From Apium graveolens (taxonomy: Eukaryota; Streptophyta; Magnoliopsida; Apiales; Apiaceae): DNA of 64,000 nucleotides. Positions 28,057 to 41,013 of this stretch are shown piece after piece. Position 1 is the first letter of the stretch; every line of letters begins with the position of its first letter. The stretch lies in NCBI RefSeq assembly GCF_009905375.1, contig NW_027417625.1, positions 1-64,000 on the forward strand, given 5' to 3'. Position numbers and translations under genes: made by a program. The notes under the pieces are model-generated. The model was not told where the DNA came from, did no database searches, and worked only from the letters and a program-made list of their open reading frames with translations.

Positions 28057-28949
28057 TTAGAAATCCTTTTACCATCTTAGTGCCATATTCATACAAGTCA
28101 ATTTTGGTCCACATTTTGGTTCTAATTAACCATGTTAGTCACTTCTCACCATATTAGAGTCACTTTGCACCCTATAAGAGTCACTTTCCACCATATATGC
28201 AACAATTGACATGTTAACAGCATATACATCCAATTTGACATCCTTTTACCACCTATTAATGCCACTTTCATACAAGTTAATTTTGTTCAACATTTTGGTT
28301 CTAATCAACTATGTAAGTCACTGTTCACCATATTAGAGTACCTTTACACCCTATAAGAGTCACTTGCCCCATATATTGATACAATTAACATGTTAACATC
28401 ACGGAAATGCAATTAGACATCCTTTAACCAGCTCTTGGTACCCCTTTCCTACAAGTTAATTTTGGGCCACATTTTGGCTATAATCAATCATGTAAGTGAC
28501 TTCTCACCATATTAGAGTCACTTTGCACCCTATAAGAGTCACTTTCCACAATATATGCAACAATTGACATGTTAACATCATATACATCCAATTTGACATC
28601 CTTTTACCACCTATTAATGCCACTTTAATACAAGTTAATTTTGTTCAACATTTTGGCTCTAATCAACCATGTAAGTCACTGTTCACCATATTAGAGTACC
28701 TTTACACCCTATAAGAGTCACTTGCCCCATATATTGATACAATTAACATGTTAACATCACGTAAATGCAATTAGACATCCTTTAACCACCTCTTGGTACC
28801 CCTTTCCTACAAGTTAATTTTGGGCCACATTTAGGCTCTAATTAATCATATAAGTGACTTCTCACCATATTAAAGTCACTTTGCACCTTATAAGAGTCAC
28901 TTCCATCATATATTGGTACAATTAACATGTTAACATCATGTCCATGCAA
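28057..28949. repeat. First 5-mer: A-B-(C/A)-B-C, type I
   Basis: Monomers start at 28057 (A), 28234 (B), 28413 (C/A hybrid), 28592 (B) and 28771 (C). The hybrid has a C head and an A tail ('accctataagagtcactt', 'cacaatatatgcaac'). It is what two trimers give when a C and the next A recombine in register, losing one monomer. In type I the first B has 'aatcaact' or 'aatcaatt' and the second 'aatcaacc'. Complete 5-mers of either type start at 28057, 30557, 34542, 37040, 40079, 40963, 42386, 43279, 44713, 45609, 47041, 47936, 49358, 50251, 51683, 52578, 54000, 54894, 56326, 57221, 59718, 60613 and 62035; one is cut at 63467. Confidence 0.88.
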
Positions 28950-29697
28950 TTAGAAATCCTTTTACCACCTCTTAGTGCCATATTCATACAAGTCAATTTT
29001 GGTCCACATTTTGGTTCTAATTAACCATGTTAGTCACTTCTCACCATATTAGGGTCACTTTGCACCATATAAGAGTCACTTTCCACCATATATGCAACAA
29101 TTGACATGTTAACATCATATACATCCAATTTGACATCCTTTTACCACCTATTAATGCCACTTTCATACAAGTTAATTTTGTTCCACATTTTGGCTCTAAT
29201 CAAGCATGTAAGTCATTGTTCACCATATTAGAGTACCTTTACACCCTATAAGAGTCATTTGCCCAATATATTGATACAATTAACATATTAACATCACGTA
29301 AATGCAATTAGACATCCTTTAACCACCTCTTGGTACCCCTTTCCTACAAGTCAATTTTGGGCCACATTTTGGCTCTAATCAATCATGTAAGTGACTTCTC
29401 ACCATATTAGAGTCACTTTGCACCTTATAAGAGTCACTTGCCATCATATATTGGTACAATTAACATGTTAACATCATGTACATGCAATTAGAAATCCTTT
29501 TACCACCTCTTAGTGCCATATTAATACAAGTCAATTTTGGTCCCCATTTTGGTTCTAATTAACCATGTTAGTCACTTCTCACCATATTAGAGTCACTTTG
29601 CACCCTATAAGAGTCACTTTCCACCATATATGCAACAATTGACATGTTAACATCATATATATCCAATTTGACATCCTTTCACCACCTATTAATGCCA

Positions 29698-29712
29698 CTT
29701 TCATAAATTTTG
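29698..29712. other. 6-bp deletion in B, copy 1 of 4
   Basis: 'ctttcataaattttg' lacks CAAGTT found in every ordinary B. The same deletion is at about 32200, 36181 and 38676, always in the third unit of a 5-3-3(-3) series, and gives 530-531 bp spacing. It marks common descent of four sub-blocks in the transitional region. Confidence 0.85.
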
Positions 29713-32519
29713 TTCAACATTTTGGTTCTAATCAACTATGTAAGTCACTGTTCACCATATTAGAGTACCTTTACACCCTATAAGAGTCACTTGCCCCATA
29801 TATTGATACAATTAACATGTTAACATCACGTAAATGCAATTAGACATCCTTTAACCACCTCTTGGTACCCCTTTCCTACAAGTCAATTTTGGGCCACATT
29901 TTGGCTCTAATCAATCATGTAAGTGACTTCTCACCATATTAGAGTCACTTTGCACCTTATAAGAGTCACTTCCATCATATATTGGTACAATTAACATGTT
30001 AACATTATGTACATGCAATTAGAAATCCTTTTACCACCTCTTAGTGCCATATTCATACAAGTCAATTTTAGTCCACATTTTGGTTCTAATTAACCATGTT
30101 AGTCACTTCTCACCATATTAGAGTCACTTTGCACCCTATAAAAGTCACTTTCCACCATATATGCAACAATTGACATGTTAACATCATATACATCCAATTT
30201 GACATCCTTTTACCACCTATTAATGCCACTTTCATACAAGTTAATTTTGTTCCACATTTTGGCTTTAATCAAGCATGTAAGTCATTGTTCACCATATTAG
30301 AGTACCTTTACACCCTATAAGAGTCACTTTCCCAATATATTGATACAATTAACATATTAACATCACGTAAATGCAATTAGACATCCTTTAACCACCTCTT
30401 GGTACCCCTTTCCTACAAGTCAATTTTGGGCCACATTTTGGCTCTAATCAATCATGTAAGTGACTTCTCACTATATTAGAGTCACTTTGCACCTTATAAG
30501 AGTCACTTGCCATCATATATTGGTACAATTAACATGTTAACATCATGTACATGCAATTAGAAATCCTTTTACCACCTCTTAGTGCCATATTCATACAAGT
30601 CAATTTTGGTCCACATTTTGGTTCTAATTAACCATGTTAGTCACTTCTCACCATATTAGAGTCAGTTTGCACCCTATAAGAGTCACTTTCCACCATATAT
30701 GCAACAATTGACATGTTAACAGCATATACATCCAATTTGACATCCTTTTACCACCTATTAATGCCACTTTCATACAAGTTAATTTTGTTCAACATTTTGG
30801 TTCTAATCAACTATGTAAGTCACTGTTCACCATATTAGAGTACCTTTACACCCTATAAGAGTCACTTGCCCCATATATTGATACAATTAACATGTTAACA
30901 TCACGTAAATGCAATTAGACATCCTTTAACCAGCTCTTGGTACCCCTTTCCTACAAGTTAATTTTGGGCCACATTTTGGCTATAATCAATCATGTAAGTG
31001 ACTTCTCACCATATTAGAGTCACTTTGCACCCTATAAGAGTCACTTTCCACAATATATGCAACAATTGACATGTTAACATCATATACATCCAATTTGACA
31101 TCCTTTTACCACCTATTAATGCCACTTTAATACAAGTTAATTTTGTTCAACATTTTGGCTCTAATCAACCATGTAAGTCACTGTTCACCATATTAGAGTA
31201 CCTTTACACCCTATAAGAGTCACTTGCCCCATATATTGATACAATTAACATGTTAACATCACGTAAATGCAATTAGACATCCTTTAACCACCTCTTGGTA
31301 CCCCTTTCCTACAAGTTAATTTTGGGCCACATTTAGGCTCTAATTAATCATATAAGTGACTTCTCACCATATTAAAGTCACTTTGCACCTTATAAGAGTC
31401 ACTTCCATCATATATTGGTACAATTAACATGTTAACATCATGTCCATGCAATTAGAAATCCTTTTACCACCTCTTAGTGCCATATTCATACAAGTCAATT
31501 TTGGTCCACATTTTGGTTCTAATTAACCATGTTAGTCACTTCTCACCATATTAGGGTCACTTTGCACCATATAAGAGTCACTTTCCACCATATATGCAAC
31601 AATTGACATGTTAACATCATATACATCCAATTTGACATCCTTTTACCACCTATTAATGCCACTTTCATACAAGTTAATTTTGTTCCACATTTTGGCTCTA
31701 ATCAAGCATGTAAGTCATTGTTCACCATATTAGAGTACCTTTACACCCTATAAGAGTCACTTGCCCAATATATTGATACAATTAACTTATTAACATCACG
31801 TAAATGCAATTAGACATCCTTTAACCACCTCTTGGTACCCCTTTCCTACAAGTCAATTTTGGGCCACATTTTGGCTCTAATCAATCATGTAAGTGACTTC
31901 TCACCATATTAGAGTCACTTTGCACCTTATAAGAGTCACTTCCATCATATATTGGTACAATTAACATGTTAACATTATGTACATGCAATTAGAAATTCTT
32001 TTACCACCTCTTAGTGCCATATTCATACAAGTCAATTTTAGTCCACATTTTGGTTCTAATTAACCATGTTAGTCACTTCTCACCATATTAGAGTCACTTT
32101 GCACCCTATAAGAGTCACTTTCCACCATATATGCAACAATTGACATGTTAACATCATATATATCCAATTTGACATCCTTTTACCACCTATTAATGCCACT
32201 TTCATAAATTTTGTTCAACATTTTGGTTCTAATCAACTATGTAAGTCACTGTTCACCATATTAGAGTACCTTTACACCCTATAAGAGTCACTTGCCCCAT
32301 ATATTGATACAATTAACATGTTAACATCACGTAAATGCAATTAGACATCCTTTAACCACCTCTTGGTACCCCTTTCCTACAAGTCAATTTTGGGCCACAT
32401 TTTGGCTCTAATCAATCATGTAAGTGACTTCTCACCATATTAGAGTCACTTTGCACCTTATAAGAGTCACTTCCATCATATATTGGTACAATTAACATGT
32501 TAACATTATGTACATGCAA

Positions 32520-32890
32520 TTAGAAATTCCTTTTACCACCTCTTAGTGCCATATTCATACAAGTCAATTTTAGGTCCACATTTTGGTTCTAATTAACCAT
32601 GTTAGTCACTTCTCACCATATTAGAGTCACTTTGCACCCTATAAGAGTCACTTTCCACCATATATGCAACAATTGACATGTTAACATCATATACATCCAA
32701 TTTGACATCTTTTACCACCTATTAAATTCCACTTTCCTACAAGTTAATTTCGTTCCACATTTTGGCTCTAATCAACCATGTAAGTCACTGTTCACCATAT
32801 TAGGAGTACCTTTACACCCTATAAGAGTCACTTGCCCCATATATTGATACAATTAACATGTTAACATCACGTAAATGCAATTAGGACATC
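32520..32890. other. Blended-consensus seam with six merged variant sites
   Basis: Six single extra bases occur here, each the union of two known variants: 32528-32529 TC (aaatCctttt/aaatTctttt), 32572-32573 AG (tttAgtcc/tttGgtcc), 32723-32724 TA (cctatTaat/cctatAaat), 32802-32803 AG (attAgagtacc/attGgagtacc), and 32883-32884 AG (ttAgacatcc/ttGgacatcc); the sixth is the mixed 'attaaattcc' context itself, which keeps one parent's right side. One parent matches 26038-26400 and the other the 31989/39004 type. This is the seam between a 6485-bp block and its near copy. Real biology would rarely insert exactly the alternative base each time. Confidence 0.8.
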
Positions 32891-33871
32891 CTTTAACCAC
32901 CTATTGTACCCCTTTCCTACAAGTTAATTTTGGGCCACATTTTGGCTCTAATCAATCATGTAAGTGACTTCTCACCATATTAGAGCCACTTTGCACTTAT
33001 AAGAGTCACTTGCCATCATATATTGGTACAATTAACATGTTAATATCATGTACATGCAATTAGAAATCCTTTTACCACCTCTTTGTGCCATATTCATACA
33101 AGTCAATTTTGGTCCACATTTTGGTTCTAATTAACCATGTTAGTCACTTCTCACTATATTAGAGTCACTTTGCACCCTATAAGAGTCACTTTCCACCATA
33201 TATGCAACAATTGACATGTTAACATCATATACATCCAATTTGACATCCTTTTACCACCTATTAATGCCACTTTCATACAAGTTAATTTTGTTCCACATTT
33301 TGGCTCTAATCAAGCATCTAAGTCATTGTTCACCATATTAGAGTACCTTTACACCCTATAAGAGTCACTTGCCCCATATATTGATACAATTAACATATTA
33401 ACATCACGTAAATGCAATTAGACATCCTTTAACCACCTCTAGGTACCCCTTTCCAACAAGTCAATTTTGGGCCACATTTTGGCTCTAATCAATCATGTAA
33501 GTGACTTCTCACCATATTAGAGTCACTATGCACCTTATAAGAGTCATTTGCCATCATATATTGGTACAATTAACATGTTAACATCATGTACATGCAATTA
33601 GAAATCCTTTTACCACCTCTTAGTGCCATATTCATACAAGTCAATTTTGGTCCACATTTTGGTTCTAATTAACCATGTTAGTCACTTATCACCATGTTAT
33701 AGTCGCTTTGCACCCTATAAGAGTCACTTTCCACCATATATGCAACAATTGACATGTTAACATCATATACATCCAATTTGACATCATTTTACCACCTATT
33801 AATGCCACTTTCATACAAGTTAATTTTGTTCCACATTTTGGCTCTAATCAACCATGTAAGTCACTGTTCAC

Positions 33872-33963
33872 CATATTAGAGTACCTTTACACCCTATAAG
33901 AGTCACTTGACCCATATCATATTAGAGTACCTTTACACCCTATAAGAATCACTTGCCCCATAT
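33872..33963. repeat. 46-bp tandem duplication within B, site 8 (last)
   Basis: Copies start at 33872 and 33918 and are the same as site 7 as far as I can see. No further copy of this duplication exists in the remaining 30 kb, which is dominated by 5-mers. Confidence 0.92.
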
Positions 33964-34181
33964 ATTGATACAATTAACATGTTACCATCACGTAAATACA
34001 ATTAGACATCCTTTAACCACATCTTGGTAACCCTTTCCTACAAGTCAATTTTGGGCCACATTTTGGCTCTAATCAATCATGTAAGTGACTTCTCACCATA
34101 TTAGAGCCACTTTGCACCTTATAAGACTCACTTGCCATCATATATTGGTACAATTAACATGTTAATATCATGTACATGCAA

Positions 34182-34541
34182 TTAGAAATCCTTTTACCAC
34201 CTCTTAGTGCCATATTCATACAAGTAAATTTTGGTCCACATTTTGGTTCTAATTAACCATGTTAGTCACTTTTCACCATATTAGAGTCACTTTGCACCCT
34301 ATAAGAGTCACTTGACACCAAATATTGATATAATTAACATGTTAACATCATGTACATGCAATTAGACATCCTTTAACCACCTCTTGGTACCCCTTTCGTA
34401 CAACTCAATTTTGGGCCACATTTTGGCTATAATCAATAATGTAAGTGACTTCTCACCATATTAGAGTCACTTTGCACCTTATAAGAGTCACTTGCCATCA
34501 TTTATTGGTACAATTAACATGTTAACATCATGTATATGCAA
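34182..34541. repeat. A-C dimer, site 8 (last)
   Basis: Class-1 dimer matching site 7 at an offset of 6485 bp, including the shortened head of the following A. No A-C dimer is seen after this point. Confidence 0.88.
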
Positions 34542-37500
34542 TTAGAAATCCTTTTACCATCTTAGTGCCATATTCATACAAGTCAATTTTGGTCCACATT
34601 TTGGTTCTAATTAACCATGTTAGTCACTTCTCACCATATTAGAGTCACTTTGCACCCTATAAGAGTCACTTTCCACCATATATGCAACAATTGACATGTT
34701 AACAGCATATACATCCAATTTGACATCCTTTTACCACCTATTAATGCCACTTTCATACAAGTTAATTTTGTTCAACATTTTGGTTCTAATCAACTATGTA
34801 AGTCACTGTTCACCATATTAGAGTACCTTTACACCCTATAAGAGTCACTTGCCCCATATATTGATACAATTAACATGTTAACATCACGGAAATGCAATTA
34901 GACATCCTTTAACCAGCTCTTGGTACCCCTTTCCTACAAGTTAATTTTGGGCCACATTTTGGCTATAATCAATCATGTAAGTGACTTCTCACCATATTAG
35001 AGTCACTTTGCACCCTATAAGAGTCACTTTCCACAATATATGCAACAATTGACATGTTAACATCATATACATCCAATTTGACATCCTTTTACCACCTATT
35101 AATGCCACTTTAATACAAGTTAATTTTGTTCAACATTTTGGCTCTAATCAACCATGTAAGTCACTGTTCACCATATTAGAGTACCTTTACACCCTATAAG
35201 AGTCACTTGCCCCATATATTGATACAATTAACATGTTAACATCACGTAAATGCAATTAGACATCCTTTAACCACCTCTTGGTACCCCTTTCCTACAAGTT
35301 AATTTTGGGCCACATTTAGGCTCTAATTAATCATATAAGTGACTTCTCACCATATTAAAGTCACTTTGCACCTTATAAGAGTCACTTCCATCATATATTG
35401 GTACAATTAACATGTTAACATCATGTCCATGCAATTAGAAATCCTTTTACCACCTCTTAGTGCCATATTCATACAAGTCAATTTTGGTCCACATTTTGGT
35501 TCTAATTAACCATGTTAGTCACTTCTCACCATATTAGGGTCACTTTGCACCATATAAGAGTCACTTTCCACCATATATGCAACAATTGACATGTTAACAT
35601 CGTATACATCCAATTTGACATCCTTTTACAACCTATTAATGCCACTTTCATACAAGTTAATTTTGTTCCACATTTTGGCTCTAATCAAGCATGTAAGTCA
35701 TAGTTCACCATATTAGAGTACCTTTACACCCTATAAGAGTCACTTGCCCATATATTGATACAATTAACATATTAACATCACGTAAATGCAATTAGACATC
35801 CTTTAACCACCTCTTGGTACCCCTTTCCTACAAGTCAATTTTGGGCCACATTTTGGCTCTAATCAATCATGTAAGTGACTTCTCACCATATTAGAGTCAC
35901 TTTGCACCTTATAAGAGTCACTTGCCATCATATATTGGTACAATTAACATGTTAACATCATGTACATGCAATTAGAAATCCTTTTACCACCTCTTAGTGC
36001 CATATTAATACAAGTCAATTTTGGTCCCATTTTGGTTCTAATTAACCATGTTAGTCACTTCTCACCATATTAGAGTCACTTTGCACCCTATAAGAGTCAC
36101 TTTCCACCATATATGCAACAATTGACATGTTAACATCATATATATCCAATTTGACATCCTTTCACCACCTATTAATGCCACTTTCATAAATTTTGTTCAA
36201 CATTTTGGTTCTAATCAACTATGTAAGTCACTGTTCACCATATTAGAGTACCTTTACACCCTATAAGAGTCACTTGCCCCATATATTGATACAATTAACA
36301 TGTTAACATCACGTAAATGCAATTAGACATCCTTTAACCACCTCTTGGTACCCCTTTCCTACAAGTCAATTTTGGGCCACATTTTGGCTCTAATCAATCA
36401 TGTAAGTGACTTCTCACCATATTAGAGTCACTTTGCACCTTATAAGAGTCACTTCCATCATATATTGGTACAATTAACATGTTAACATTATGTACATGCA
36501 ATTAGAAATCCTTTTACCACCTCTTAGTGCCATATTCATACAAGTCAATTTTAGTCCACATTTTGGTTCTAATTAACCATGTTAGTCACTTCTCACCATA
36601 TTAGAGTCACTTTGCACCCTATAAAAGTCACTTTCCACCATATATGCAACAATTGACATGTTAACATCATATACATCCAATTTGACATCCTTTTACCACC
36701 TATTAATGCCACTTTCATACAAGTTAATTTTGTTCCACATTTTGGCTTTAATCAAGCATGTAAGTCATTGTTCACCATATTAGAGTACCTTTACACCCTA
36801 TAAGAGTCACTTTCCCAATATATTGATACAATTAACATATTAACATCACGTAAATGCAATTAGACATCCTTTAACCACCTCTTGGTACCCCTTTCCTACA
36901 AGTCAATTTTGGGCCACATTTTGGCTCTAATCAATCATGTAAGTGACTTCTCACTATATTAGAGTCACTTTGCACCTTATAAGAGTCACTTGCCATCATA
37001 TATTGGTACAATTAACATGTTAACATCATGTACATGCAATTAGAAATCCTTTTACCACCTCTTAGTGCCATATTCATACAAGTCAATTTTGGTCCACATT
37101 TTGGTTCTAATTAACCATGTTAGTCACTTCTCACCATATTAGAGTCAGTTTGCACCCTATAAGAGTCACTTTCCACCATATATGCAACAATTGACATGTT
37201 AACAGCATATACATCCAATTTGACATCCTTTTACCACCTATTAATGCCACTTTCATACAAGTTAATTTTGTTCAACATTTTGGTTCTAATCAACTATGTA
37301 AGTCACTGTTCACCATATTAGAGTACCTTTACACCCTATAAGAGTCACTTGCCCCATATATTGATACAATTAACATGTTAACATCACGTAAATGCAATTA
37401 GACATCCTTTAACCAGCTCTTGGTACCCCTTTCCTACAAGTTAATTTTGGGCCACATTTTGGCTATAATCAATCATGTAAGTGACTTCTCACCATATTAG

Positions 37501-39763
37501 AGTCACTTTGCACCCTATAAGAGTCACTTTCCACAATATATGCAACAATTGACATGTTAACATCATATACATCCAATTTGACATCCTTTTACCACCTATT
37601 AATGCCACTTTAATACAAGTTAATTTTGTTCAACATTTTGGCTCTAATCAACCATGTAAGTCACTGTTCACCATATTAGAGTACCTTTACACCCTATAAG
37701 AGTCACTTGCCCCATATATTGATACAATTAACATGTTAACATCACGTAAATGCAATTAGACATCCTTTAACCACCTCTTGGTACCCCTTTCCTACAAGTT
37801 AATTTTGGGCCACATTTAGGCTCTAATTAATCATATAAGTGACTTCTCACCATATTAAAGTCACTTTGCACCTTATAAGAGTCACTTCCATCATATATTG
37901 GTACAATTAACATGTTAACATCATGTCCATGCAATTAGAAATCCTTTTACCACCTCTTAGTGCCATATTCATACAAGTCAATTTTGGTCCACATTTTGGT
38001 TCTAATTAACCATGTTAGTCACTTCTCACCATATTAGGGTCACTTTGCACCATATAAGAGTCACTTTCCACCATATATGCAACAATTGACATGTTAACAT
38101 CATATACATCCAATTTGACATCCTTTTACCACCTATTAATGCCACTTTCATACAAGTTAATTTTGTTCCACATTTTGGCTCTAATCAAGCATGTAAGTCA
38201 TTGTTCACCATATTAGAGTACCTTTACACCCTATAAGAGTCACTTGCCCAATATATTGATACAATTAACTTATTAACATCACGTAAATGCAATTAGACAT
38301 CCTTTAACCACCTCTTGGTACCCCTTTCCTACAAGTCAATTTTGGGCCACATTTTGGCTCTAATCAATCATGTAAGTGACTTCTCACCATATTAGAGTCA
38401 CTTTGCACCTTATAAGAGTCACTTGCCATCATATATTGGTACAATTAACATGTTAACATCATGTACATGCAATTAGAAATCCTTTTACCACCTCTTAGTG
38501 CCATATTAATACAAGTCAATTTTGGTCCCCATTTTGGTTCTAATTAACCATGTTAGTCACTTCTCACCATATTAGAGTCACTTTGCACCCTATAAGAGTC
38601 ACTTTCCACCATATATGCAACAATTGACATGTTAACATCATATATATCCAATTTGACATCCTTTTACCACCTATTAATGCCACTTTCATAAATTTTGTTC
38701 AACATTTTGGTTCTAATCAACTATGTAAGTCACTGTTCACCATATTAGAGTACCTTTACACCCTATAAGAGTCACTTGCCCCATATATTGATACAATTAA
38801 CATGTTAACATCACGTAAATGCAATTAGACATCCTTTAACCACCTCTTGGTACCCCTTTCCTACAAGTCAATTTTGGGCCACATTTTGGCTCTAATCAAT
38901 CATGTAAGTGACTTCTCACCATATTAGAGTCACTTTGCACCTTATAAGAGTCACTTCCATCATATATTGGTACAATTAACATGTTAACATTATGTACATG
39001 CAATTAGAAATTCTTTTACCACCTCTTAGTGCCATATTCATACAAGTCAATTTTAGTCCACATTTTGGTTCTAATTAACCATGTTAGTCACTTCTCACCA
39101 TATTAGAGTCACTTTGCACCCTATAAAAGTCACTTTCCACCATATATGCAACAATTGACATGTTAACATCATATACATCCAATTTGACATCCTTTTAGCA
39201 CCTATTAATGCCACTTTCATACAAGTTAATTTTGTTCCACATTTTGGCTTTAATCAAGCATGTAAGTCATTGTTCACCATATTAGAGTACCTTTACACCC
39301 TATAAGAGTCACTTTCCCAATATATTGATACAATTAACATATTAACATCACGTAAATGCAATTAGACATCCTTTAACCACCTCTTGGTACCCCTTTCCTA
39401 CAAGTCAATTTTGGGCCACATTTTGGCTCTAATCAATCATGTAAGTGACTTCTCACTATATTAGAGTCACTTTGCACCTTATAAGAGTCACTTGCCATCA
39501 TATATTGGTACAATTAACATGTTAACATCATGTACATGCAATTAGAAATCCTTTTACCACCTCTTAGTGCCATATTTATACAAGTCAATTTTGGTCCACA
39601 TTTTGGTTCTAATTAACCATGTTAGTCACTTCTCACCATATTAGAGTTACTTTGCACCCTATAAGAGTCACTTTCCACCATATATGCAACAATTGACATG
39701 TTAACAGCATATACATCCAATTTGACATCCTTTTACCACCTATTAATGCCACTTTCATACAAG

Positions 39764-39771
39764 TTTTTTTT
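39764..39771. other. Eight-T run replacing ttaatttt
   Basis: This B reads 'aagttttttttgttc' where all others have AA within the T tract. Two neighbouring A-to-T changes create the longest homopolymer I noticed in the array. It could be a sequencing or consensus error. Confidence 0.7.
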
Positions 39772-40249
39772 GTTCAACATTTTGGTTCTAATCAACTATG
39801 TAAGTCACTGTTCACCATATTAGAGTACCTTTACACCCTATAAGAGTCACTTGCCCCATATATTGATACAATTAACATGTTAACATCACGTAAATGCAAT
39901 TAGACATCCTTTAACCACCTCATGGTACCCTTTTCCTACAAGTTAATTTTGGGCCACATTTAGGCTCTAATCAATCATGTAAGTGACTTCTCCCCATATT
40001 AGAGTCACTTTGCACCTTATAAGAGTCACTTCCATCATATATTGGTACAATTAACATGTTAACATCATGTACATGCAATTAGAAATCCTTTTACCACCTC
40101 TTAGTGCTATATTCATACAAGTCAATTTTGGTCCACATTTTGGTTCTAATTAACCATGTTAGTCACTTCTCACCATATTAGAGTCACTTTGCACCCTATA
40201 AGAGTCACTTTCCACCATATATGCAACAATTGACATGTTAACATCATAT

Positions 40250-40270
40250 ACATCCAATTGTACCACCTAT
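40250..40270. other. 10-bp deletion at the A/B junction
   Basis: 'tccaattgtaccacc' replaces the usual B head, losing the 'tgacatcctt' part. It occurs only here, and with a one-base loss downstream ('atacaattaatt') yields the 884-bp spacing of the 5-mer starting at 40079. Confidence 0.78.
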
Positions 40271-41013
40271 TAATGCCACTTTCATACAATTAATTTTGTT
40301 CAACATTTTGGTTCTAATCAACTATGTAAGTCACTGTTCTCCATATTAGAGTACCTTTACACCCTATAAGAGTCACTTGCCCCATATATTGATACAATTA
40401 ACATGTTAACATCACGTAAATGCAATTAGACATCCTTTAACCACCTCTTGGTACCCCTTTCCTACAAGTTAATTTTGGGCCACATTTTGGCTCTAATCAA
40501 TCATGTAAGTGACTTCTCACCATATTAGAGTCACTTTGCACCCTATAAGAGTCACTTTCCACAATATATGCAACAATTGACATGATAACATCATATACAT
40601 CCAATTTGACATCCTTTTACCACCTATTAATGCCACTTTCATACAAGTTAATTTTGTTCAACATTTTGACTCTAATCAACCATGTAAGTCACTGTTCACC
40701 ATAGTAGAGTACCTTTACACCCTATAAGAGTCACTTGCCCCATATATTGATACAATTAGCATGTTAACATCACGTAAATGCAATTAGACATCCTTTAACC
40801 ACCTCTTGGTACCCCTTTCCTACAAGTTAATTTTGGGCCACATTTTGGCTCTAATCAATCATGTAAGTGACTTCTCACCATATTAGAGTCACTTTGCACC
40901 TTATAAGAGTCACTTCCATCATATATTGGTACAATTAACATGTTAACATCATGTACATGCAATTAGAAATCCTTTTACCACCTCTTAGTGCCATATTCAT
41001 ACAAGTCAATTTT

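Larger units (their letters stand above)
28057..34541. repeat. 36-mer block with first pentamers (6485 bp)
   Basis: A heads at 28057, 28950, 29488, 30019, 30557, 31452, 31989, 32520, 33060, 33598 and 34182 give spacings 893, 538, 531, 538, 895, 537, 531, 540, 538, 584 and 360. The first 5-mers of the window occur here together with the trimer/dimer marker of the left domain. The sequence is nearly repeated at an offset of 6485 bp: 28057-32519 corresponds to 34542-39003, and 26575-28056 to 33060-34541. The seam at 32520-32890 reads as a blend of two paralogues, so the second copy may be an assembly effect. Confidence 0.78.
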
